Source: Podospora pseudocomata
Lineage: Eukaryota; Ascomycota; Sordariomycetes; Sordariales; Podosporaceae
Direction: 5' to 3'
DNA: 64,000 bases
NCBI RefSeq assembly: GCF_035222375.1
Contig: NW_026946363.1
Location: 2,604,001 to 2,668,000, forward strand
The translations under genes were made by a program, and so were the position numbers. Position 1 is the first letter of the stretch; each line of letters starts with the position of its first letter. Positions 56,128 to 64,000 of this stretch are shown one piece after another. A model generated the notes under the pieces. The model did not search any database. It saw nothing but the letters and a program-made list of their open reading frames with translations, and had not been told where the DNA came from.

Positions 56128-56743
56128 AGCGGGCATCTCTTTTCCTTTTGCATGTATAGGTTTTGGCAAGCGAGGAGTTTGGGGCAAAGAATTAGGATAG
56201 TATCACAAGGTATTGAGAGCAGGTTAATTGGTTTATAGCATTAGCATTTGAGGTAGACATGACATGTAAGGAACATGCTCAGGAACAATGGGCCTGCCTG
56301 CTGTAAAAGACCGAAACAACTCTTTGCTTGAATACGTGTACAAGGCTCTCTCCAGACCTCGGAGAGATAGTCGAAATGCATATGTCACATCTTTCGAAGC
56401 CTTCATTGAGAGGTCGCAGTCTCTGTTTTTCTGTTTCCACAATGTGGCCATCTAGATTTCTCCTTTGTGTGATCCCCCTGGTAAACTGATGAAGTGATTT
56501 CCAGAAAACAACCCCAACAACGCCTTGCCAGTTTAAAAATATCAAATCTGCAACATCCAACACCTCCAACCAAAACGCCGCCAAATGCTTGCCAACCCAG
56601 ATCCAACCACAGATAGGTAATCCCACACACACCCATATATTCACCTGCTTTGTAAATACCCTCTCCCCTTCAACTCCCAACCAAAGTTGCCCCCTTCCCT
56701 TTGATCACCGCCCCCTCGTTTGTTTGAACATACCCCTCCTCCT
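56128..56743. other. Convergent 3' region CP-motif gene/TVP38-like gene
   Basis: 616 nt between two 3' ends. No coding sequence or structure recognised. Confidence 0.5.
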
Positions 56744-58106
56744 TCACTTAAACCCCCTCGGCAACTCAGGCGCATCCTCCCAAACATCATCCCTATACCC
56801 TTGCTCCTGTCCCATCCTCCCCGAACTATCATTATCCCACAAGCTAATATCATCATCATCCATCAGCACATCAACCGCCGCAGCATCCATCTCATCCGGA
56901 TCGACCAACCTTTCCTCTTCTTCTCCAGCTTCTGGCAGCAACCCCCCCTCCAGATCCTCTCCCGCAAGCTCCTCGGCCCTCTGCATCGTCTTCTTATAAA
57001 CCGCCCACGCAACCCCCATGCCCACCGCCGCCCCCACCGCCATAGAAGCATAATTCACAAACTTGTCAAACCCCGTCATTTTATCCCCCGACTCGGCCAA
57101 CAAGGCAAGGCGACTGCCGATAAAAATGTGGACTAGCAATTTCGGTCTATAAAATTTACCGTCAGTCAGTACATACCATCATGATAGGGAAAAGAGAAGA
57201 AAAAAAAAAAACTCACGTCGTGAGCGCAGTAGCCCCAGCAAAAGTAACCGGACTAATACTCCCAACCGTAGCCAAAAACCCATTCGACAGCGAGTACGGC
57301 AACGGACAAAGCCTAATCATCGCCAGCACCACCACCCCGTCCTTTTTCAGCACCTGCCCCAACGCAACGAATCGTTTGTCTTTTCCTACCAGGTTGTGGA
57401 CATAGCCTTTTAACACGCCGCGTGAGGTGACGAAAGCGGCAGTCGAACCGGCTACCGTTGCTGTTGCGGCGATGGGCCAGCCGTGGGGGAAGCCATAGAC
57501 AAAACCGGTGATCGTGACGCAGGTGCTATAGCCTATTATGGGGGGGAAGCCGGTTAGGCATGTGAGGAGGAATATTACGATGAGGAAAAGCCAGGATTGT
57601 TTCCAGGATGCGGCTAGGGGGGCGAGGGAGGTGAAGATTGTGTGGGAGTAGACTAGGAAGAGGATTCCTAGGGAGAAAAGGATTGAGAGGGCTAAGAGGA
57701 CGAGGAGTTGTTGGGCTCGGGGGAGGGAGAGGAAGAGGCGGAGGGTGGATTGGGAGAGGGTGATTGCTGTTGTTGTTGCTTTTTGGAGGAAGGACTGGGG
57801 GGTGTCGAGGAGGGGGTTGGAGGAGTAGGGGTTGGATCGGCGGCGGGTGGTGCTCAGTCGGCGGGAGGACGAGAAGGAGGTGGAGGGGGGTCGGGATTGG
57901 GATTGTTGCTGCCAGAGGTCGTTTTGGAGATTGGGGGAGGTTGGGTTGGAGGTGATTCTCGGGACGGAGGTTAGTGATGGAGAGGGGGAGGAGGAGGTTG
58001 AGAGGGAGAGGCGATGGTGGTGGTTGAAGGTGTTTTTGGTTGGGGAGGGGATTCGTCCCCCTCCTCCTGATGGGGGGCCGAAGGGGGGAAATTCTTCGCC
58101 TGGCAT
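56744..58106 (-). CDS. TVP38/TMEM64-family (VTT/DedA) membrane protein
   Basis: Exons 58106-57217 and 57146-56744 (70-nt intron; T-rich after GTGAGT), 430 residues. N-terminal 125: Ser/Pro-rich, cytosolic. Hydrophobic segments at about 132-155, 171-190, 195-225 and 258-282 form the VTT domain, with the re-entrant signatures GFVYGFPHGWPIAATATVAGSTAAF and RLCPLPYSLSNGFLATVGSISP, the Arg/Pro/Asn pattern of DedA/VTT proteins. After the splice come GSRLALLAESGD and a last membrane helix (SMAVGAAVGMGVAWAVYK, about 325-342), then an acidic tail. Yeast Tvp38 sits in the Golgi; VTT relatives VMP1 and TMEM41B are lipid scramblases, so a lipid-handling role is possible but inferred. Confidence 0.92.
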
Positions 58107-59165
58107 GGTCGTCGTTGTTATAAGCCTCGGTGTTGTCCGATCGGTTCGTTGGGTGAAGATGTCGTGGTGGTAGACGTCTCGTTCAAAGTGTATGTATGTA
58201 GTGTCGCAACAATTTCCACCAGTTCCCGTGCGTTGTTATCGCAAACCAAGCCCAAGAATATGTACCCTCCTCCACTTTCTAGGTTATCCCTCTTCGTTCG
58301 GTACGTTCGTTTGTTCGTTTGTTCACTTTTCGGTCTCCGCGGTATCCACGGCTTTCGTTCCCTCTTCGCCCTGCTACTTATCGTCTTGTCGCTGAGCTTG
58401 TCACTGCCTCTGCAAGTCCATTGGGTTTGCACCTACACAATAACTCCAACAAAACTATCTCTCTCTCTCTCTCAGAAGTAAAAGTAAAACAGAAATGCCT
58501 CCTGTGACCAAGGGTGTCGAAAAGAAAAAAGGGATACCTAATTCCAAAATAAGATAGCGAAAAAAAAGGGTCCCCCGAAATCTGGACCCAACTGGAATTA
58601 AAGTCAGCAACGAGCTGGCTCAGCCTCACAACCAGCCGACCCTCCCCGATCATCCCGCCGCCGAGTTCCAGAAGGCCCAGCCCAAAGAACAACCTAAAAC
58701 GGCGTAAGGCTAGACCTAAAACAGTAGTTTCAGGGGCACCAGACCACAGCAGACTGCATCAATGAATCCGAGACCTCCCTTTCCCCAAAGAGATGAGAAT
58801 GCGATGCGAACAATATTAAGATGTCCCGAACCAAAAAGTTGGGATGGATGTCAAAGACGTAACGCGACCTCTTGCATCCTCGGTAGCACCCGAAAGCCTG
58901 CCAGCCGCGCAATCCGAAGCACTCAGAGCGCCTTGCATGACATACCTACTGAGGTAGATAGGGCAACAAGACGTCATCAACGGCACAACCCACATCCCCG
59001 GGCCCGTTTCTGCATAGGTATAACCTCTACATTTCACATCATCCCAACTGGAACCAACAAAGGTTTAATAAACTGTTTTTGCTCTATTCTACCCCATCCA
59101 GCCAACCAGTTAGTATCAGCAACCCCCCCCCCACCCCTGCTCCTCCGCCTCCTCGGAAAAGGGCG
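58107..59165. other. Intergenic region upstream of TVP38-like gene
   Basis: 1.06 kb with the TVP38-like promoter (including a CT microsatellite at about 58,458-58,474) and the 3' end of the Smr gene. No gene supported. Confidence 0.5.
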
Positions 59166-61488
59166 TCACCTCCTCGCCGGCCCCTTGGGTGGCTCCTTGG
59201 CAACCGACGTGTCCCTAACAAGAAGCTTGACCTTGCCCTCCCCAATCTCGACACCCTGCGAAAGAATATCCACATCCTCCTTCTCCCCCCCTTCACCACC
59301 GCCGCCAGCCTTCTTCGCATGCGTCGCTCCGTCCTTGGAGAGACTCCGGTCCCAGCTCCGCGCGTCAATGCCCAAGATGCCGCCCGTGCTGTTGCGGTCG
59401 CCCGGCACAGAAAACTCCCGGTAGGCATACCGCCACTCGTTCAAAAAGCTCCGGACCGCCTTGCCAACCTTGTCCTTACCATTTTTGCTGTGGTGGCCGG
59501 TGCCCGTGATGGCGTAGATTGGTCTGACCTCGGAAATGTTCTCCATGAGCACCTTCTCCAGATACTCGACCGCCTCCTCGGGGTGCAGCCCGTGCAGGTC
59601 CACGTAGATTTCTGGGCAGTTGGCCCGGTCCTTGTTGCGCTCCTTGTACAGCTGGTCGGCTGCCTCGCGGTGAGCTCTCCGCATCAGGTCGTTCTCGCTC
59701 TGTCCCCGGAGACTGAGTGCCTTGGCGGCTCTGGCATCGTTACGATTCCAGGCTTGAGCAGCACTGTGAACGTTGTTAGTCTTCACCGCTTGCTATTGGT
59801 TTCAACTCACGATCACCTTTGGAGAAACTTGTTGCGGAGGCCACCATGCTTGATAGCCTCCTGGCGTGCCTTGAGATAGGCCTTGTTGGCTTTCTCGCCC
59901 GTCTCGAGCCACGGAATATGCTTGGGATTTGGGATGGCTTGGGCGGCCGCGCTGTTCTCGCCGTTGCGAATGCTGGTCGAACTACCATTGCGGGCCATCT
60001 TTCGGGACTGCTGCGAAGGCGTAGGGGATGGCGACATCTTGACGATATCGGCAAGTGTGTTAGGAGGAAAGTTCTCCTTGTGACCGTGACCGTGCCCACC
60101 CCTCTTGCCATGGTGCTTTTTACCCTGCTTGGCAAGGGCAGCCCCGAGCGAAGGAAAAGCATCCGCATCATCCGGCGAGGGCACAGGCTGTGTTGCCTCC
60201 TTTTGCTGATGGCGACTTCCAGGCCGGGATCGCGGCCGGTCGTTAGCGTAGCCATGGTGTCCTTTAAACCCAGGGGGCGGCGTAACACCGAGGGCCGGAT
60301 AGTTGCCAGCGGCCGCAAATATAGGCAGTTGCTCCGGAGTGCCGGGCTGCAGCGCTGGGAAGCTGCTGTAGTCTTGCAGATTAACCGTGGCGTGCTGGGT
60401 AGGAGGTGTATCCGACCCATCGATATGGAGCCTGTTGGCCAGGTGTGCCGGGTCGTGCGAGAAGATACAAGTGCTCCCAGCGAGACAATTGCCTGCCACC
60501 CAGTATCTAAAGTTGTGTCAGTTTTTCATGACCGACAATTTTGGAACTCTACTCTCGAGACTTACTTGCAAATGTGACTGCTCAAATCATGGCTAAAACG
60601 GCAGTCGGCGCGCAGACAGCTTCCGGTGGACAGATAAAACTTGCAAATGATACCCGTCTTTTGCTGGTCTCCTGGGGTCGACGGTCGGTTGTCGGGAGTC
60701 AGTGACCTCCCGATAGTCACTCGAGCCTCCTCGGCCTGGGCGGCCAGAGCGAGGTTGTCTTGCATTTGTGTCTCCATGATGGCCTGGACAGTGGCACCAA
60801 GATCGTAGCCATGCATGGCAAGGGCAGCACTAATCTCATCATCGGTCTTGGTAGGTCCCAGGATCGTGCGCAGCATGTCGTACGGGCTCATATCTGTCTC
60901 CTGGCGCGTGGATACGAACTCGGGAGCCGCCACGTTCAGGCCACTGGCGTTGCCGATTGACGAGGTTACACTGGCGGCATCATCGCTCACCAGCCAGTCC
61001 ACATTGTCAGACTGGTAGTCGCCAAAAACCTCCTGAGAGGGCGGCTCATCGTTGAAACGGTACGCATTCAAGCTTGGGCTGTGAGGCACGGGAGCGGCAA
61101 AGGCCAGCCTCGGAGACGGTCTCGGCGAGCCGAAGGGGGAGGCCGTTACGGACTTGGCCCGACTGAAAGGGGTCGGCATGAATCCTGGCGGGGCAAGGGG
61201 GCTAACACCCAAGCGCGGTGAGCCCGACAGTGGGGTTCCGGAGCCGCGCCAGGGGGCCGGTGAGGGACGCCGCAAGATGGTCTGCCGTATAGACGGCGGT
61301 GATGTTGCCGTCCCACCTCCATCTCGAAATCGCCAGAGGGCGTCTAATATTGCATTTTCTAGCGCCTGGTCCCTCAGCGTTGTCTTTTCCCTCAAGACCT
61401 CCTCGAGCTTGTCGGTCTTATCCTCATCTTCCAGGGTAAGGTCTTGAAGGATCGGGAGGCAGATCTCGTAGGTCTCGTCAGAAACCAT
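59166..61488 (-). CDS. CUE-like, CCCH zinc-finger and Smr-domain protein (putative mRNA surveillance nuclease)
   Basis: Exons 61488-60566, 60506-59817 and 59763-59166; introns of 59 and 53 nt. The protein is 736 residues. An N-terminal helix and Pro/Ser linker are followed by a CUE/UBA-like helix set at about 200-240 (SPYDMLRTILGPTKTDDEISAAL). Two CCCH fingers sit at 282-300 and 307-329, the second created by splicing (HICK-YWVAGNCLAGSTCIFSH). A disordered part holds three [FY]P[AS]L motifs (SSFPALQ, GNYPALG, DAFPSLG). The Smr domain at about 585-655 has DLHGLH (593-598) and TGTGHHS (624-630), the conserved catalytic blocks. Cue2/NONU-1-type CUE-Smr proteins cut mRNA at stalled, collided ribosomes; the same role is plausible here, with the CCCH fingers as added RNA binders. 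Confidence 0.88.
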
Positions 61489-62809
61489 GATTGCGCGCGC
61501 GCCGTATTATTATTTCGAGAGGCTCCCGGGTGCTAGTATTATGTTGGTGTGAAGGCAGGCCGTCCGTATACGTGTTGCTGGCGGTGTGGAACGCGCAGGA
61601 TGAATGCGAGCTCGAGAAAACGGTGTAACGACGAAGGCAGTATTGGGAAAGCGAAAGTGTGGGTTGAGTTGAGATGTTGGTACAAGCTAACTGTCAGAGA
61701 CCCGATCGTCGTGCTCGAGATTGTCGTCGGCGCCAAGGTGTCAAACTTGAACCGCCCTCAGGGGTCAACTAGTATAGTAATGCGATAATGGGGGTAGTGG
61801 ACGTCGGTTTCGGGGCAGCCAGTCTTGTCTAACAGCATGTTGTTATCATGCCAGGGCTGTCTTTTGGGAGATCGTCGGACCCGTTGGTCCTTGGTGTGGA
61901 AAGGGGGTCGTCGGAATCGGGAGTCGATCGAGGCAGCGAGGCAGGAACGCGGGGGTCGGCGGCTTGCTAATGAGGGGCGGACAAGAACAAACAAGGCGGC
62001 ATGGGTAGAGCAGCACTTGGGAAAGTAGAGTCCAAAAGAAAACAGAAGGAGGGAAAGCAGATGAGGTAGGAAAAAGCCAGGCAGACAGGCTGCGAGTTCA
62101 GCTGAGATGGGTGATGGCCTGGGAGGTGTCGGTCGGGTTCAGTTCGACCACAGTCCACAGTGCTGCTGTTGCGGAGCTGGGGGAAGAGAGGCCCCACGGG
62201 GACAGTGCCAAAAACACTGTGCAGTCTATCTTCAAATTCAGTTATTCTGCGGGACGGCAGCCCCAACACCGCTTGCTCGCGGCACTGTGCGGGCAGTGCC
62301 AGGGTCAGCATGAATGACAGCCAAAGCTAGGACCATAGCGCCGCCCGACTTTAGCACACCGGGATGGGCCATCTCATTGGCACAGGGCCAAGACAAAGAA
62401 ACACGACTTCAACGTGCTCACTTGATCAATTTGACACTTGGGATTTCTTTTGGACATGTCATTTTTCTGGTATTTTCATACAAAGGAGCCTCTGTTTGGG
62501 AGCTCTGGTCTTCGGAACGGCCACTGGGGTGTCAGTAGTGATAAGTCAAGTTTCGGTGAAGTATCTCGTTTCTGCACCGTTTGCTGAGCTCAGCCACCTT
62601 CAAAAAGTGTACTTGTGCTGAGATGAGGCCCGATGTGTGAGCCGCCTGGTTGCAACTTGTGTCCTCTTGTGCCTCTATGTGGTGTTTCTGAGTCCCTTCG
62701 CAGTCTCTGGTGCTTCTTCAGACCCGGGGCAATGTACAGGTTGGTAGTGTGGGTATGTAGGTAAGTACGCTCTATACACTTTTGGCTTTCTATCCAACAA
62801 TGCCAGCAT
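61489..62809. other. Intergenic region: Smr gene promoter and JmjC gene 3' flank
   Basis: 1.3 kb. I read both strands for spliced coding sequence and see none; no repeats of note. Confidence 0.5.
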
Positions 62810-64000
62810 TCATGGAATTTCCTCATCATCATCGCCCCCAAAGCAGAATCCAAAACTGAACCCAGTGCTTTTCTTCTGTGGCTGATCCTCGGCTTCACTG
62901 TCGCCAACCACGGCATCCCATCGTCTTTTCTTTTGTGCCTGCTTCTCGGCTAGTTGCCTGAGTCCCTCCTCAAGCAGTTCAGGGCACTCCTCTCTCAAAC
63001 GCTTCACAAAGAGGTTGTATGGGTCTGACACATCGTCTTCAAACCCAGACACTTGGTCAGCCTTGTCACTTAAGAATGACAAGACATTGGCAAGATGCGA
63101 CTTGGGCACAAAGTTCTGTGTAAGTGCAATTCCGTCCTCCAGGTTGACCACCAAATGCCACCATCCGCTTGGAACGTGAAGAATTTCGCCCGCTCTGCAA
63201 ATGCCTTCTCTGCATTCTGGAAGTTGTCGGGCTTCTCTGTGAAACTCAAGCAGCCACTCAGCAATGGAGAGGGGGCTGGTCACCTCACTACTGTCTTTGG
63301 AGACGTAGACTCCAGGAACCGAGGCTGACGGAGGAAACATGATCCAGTACTTTGCCCCCTGAATCACCGCGTTCCAGGCTGATGTGGCATTGGGGTCCTT
63401 GTGAAATGTTGAACCGCTGCGTTCGGGGCCGATGATTAGCCATCGATGGGCAGGACGCTCGGCCCCAAGAAGTTCGAACAGATCTGAGCCAAAACAGTCA
63501 GGCTTCCAGTATGCCGCACCTTCCTCCTTGCCAATTTTGAGCTTCATCTTTTCGGCAAACTTTCGGTCGAACAAGTAGAGGGGGCTCTCATCTCGGCTGT
63601 TGCGCATATAATCGCAATATGTCCTGAACGTCCAGTCCACAGCCTCTGCCCTGAAAACGACATCTGGGCACTGGGCCAAGAGACTGTCTATGCTCCAAGT
63701 CTGGCTGACAGGCCAGGACTGAATACACTTGGTCAGGATGAACGGTTTCTTGCTCCACTTGTCAGCAAACTGTTCGTAAGAGAGATCCTCCATGCGGTCA
63801 ATCTCGTTTCCTGCTGGGATCTTGGTCGTGTAGTTGCGCAACGAGATATGACTGCAGACGAACGGGCGATGCAGCACGTCGGAAAACACACTGGCGCAGT
63901 CTATCTGAATCTGCTTCTCTGTTGAGAGGCCTAAGACGGTAGATCTCCATGACCCCAGCCAAGGAAAGGATGACTGTTTTCCCAAATCTGACCTGGAGAG
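62810..64000 (-). CDS. JmjC-domain dioxygenase-like protein (JMJD6/F-box-JmjC type), 5' end beyond window
   Basis: The frame is open to the right edge, so the N-terminus is missing; the visible part is about 396 codons. The first residues (SFPWLGSWRSTVLG) look like the segment linking an F-box to the JmjC fold in fungal JMJD6-like proteins; the F-box itself would lie outside. Conserved blocks: YEQFADKWSKKPFIL; SPLYLFDRKF; FELLG...PAHRWLIIGPERSGSTFHKDPN with the Fe(II)-binding His-x-Asp; SAWNAVIQGAKYWIMFPP; and GEILHVPSGWWHLVVNLED with the second iron His and the usual WW. The expected activity is 2-oxoglutarate/Fe(II)-dependent hydroxylation or demethylation; the substrate cannot be told. The C-terminus is basic (KKRRWD) then acidic. 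The TTG at 63985 is not a start. Confidence 0.88.
   Translation of the reverse strand, partial: LSRSDLGKQSSFPWLGSWRSTVLGLSTEKQIQIDCASVFSDVLHRPFVCSHISLRNYTTKIPAGNEIDRMEDLSYEQFADKWSKKPFILTKCIQSWPVSQTWSIDSLLAQCPDVVFRAEAVDWTFRTYCDYMRNSRDESPLYLFDRKFAEKMKLKIGKEEGAAYWKPDCFGSDLFELLGAERPAHRWLIIGPERSGSTFHKDPNATSAWNAVIQGAKYWIMFPPSASVPGVYVSKDSSEVTSPLSIAEWLLEFHREARQLPECREGICRAGEILHVPSGWWHLVVNLEDGIALTQNFVPKSHLANVLSFLSDKADQVSGFEDDVSDPYNLFVKRLREECPELLEEGLRQLAEKQAQKKRRWDAVVGDSEAEDQPQKKSTGFSFGFCFGGDDDEEIP

Noticed and set aside
1-64000. Search for transposon termini, reverse transcriptase or transposase fragments, and RIP-like AT-rich blocks
   Set aside because: None of these was seen by reading; only microsatellites and low-complexity tracts are present.

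Overview
The window looks like chromosomal DNA of a filamentous ascomycete, most likely a Sordariomycete and probably a member of the Sordariales. The evidence is: many short introns (49-93 nt, with one of 228 and one of 241) carrying GTAAGT/GTGAGT-like donors and branch sites close to CTAAC; GC-rich, C-ending codons in the most conserved genes; compact single-copy housekeeping genes on both strands; and protein families with typical filamentous-fungal architectures. I see no transposon, rRNA, intact tRNA, virus-like or CRISPR sequence. Family assignments come from motifs read by eye, not from a database search.

Layout. 1-1943 (-): 5' part of REV1, cut by the left edge. 2430-4049 (+): RED/IK-like splicing factor. 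4622-5926 (+): NAK/STK16/Env7-type kinase. 6325-7591 (-): nucleoside hydrolase. 8280-11019 (-): CLIP-170/Tip1-like microtubule plus-end protein. 13135-14202 (-): membrane-anchored unknown. 14512-17250 (+): NOP14. 17464-19090 (-): TRM82. 19799-20851 (+): ribosomal protein P0. 21388-24653 (-): mitochondrial MSH1. 26209-27465 (+): polyglutamine unknown. 28477-31741 (+): Ams1-type alpha-mannosidase. 32957-34400 (-): farnesylated Hsp40 (Ydj1/Mas5). 36713-42347 (-): SNT2-like chromatin reader. 42348-49481: a 7.1-kb stretch with no supportable gene. 49482-51540 (+): BTB/POZ protein. 52335-53809 (-): proline iminopeptidase. 54364-56127 (+): unknown with CP motifs. 56744-58106 (-): TVP38/DedA membrane protein. 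59166-61488 (-): CUE-like/CCCH/Smr protein. 62810-64000 (-): JmjC protein, cut by the right edge.

Functional mix. There is no operon or biosynthetic cluster. Translation and ribosome biogenesis (NOP14, TRM82, P0, the Smr protein), DNA maintenance (REV1, MSH1), chromatin (SNT2, JmjC), trafficking and vacuole (Env7-like kinase, Tvp38, Ams1) and stress (Ydj1) are interspersed, with several divergent pairs sharing promoters (REV1/RED, unknown/NOP14, TRM82/P0, MSH1/polyQ, SNT2/BTB, PIP/CP-motif).

The most unusual signal is compositional. In many genes the coding strand switches abruptly from C-ending to G-ending synonymous codons between the 5' and 3' parts of the same reading frame. P0 and, by eye, Ydj1 do not do this. 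Other points worth checking are an in-frame 54-nt intron that an ORF finder reads through, a 7-nt coding terminal exon in P0, a consensus heat-shock element before YDJ1, an 11-residue cysteine repeat in the polyQ protein, an overlapping upstream AUG in the iminopeptidase gene, and a degenerate tRNA-like hairpin near 52 kb.
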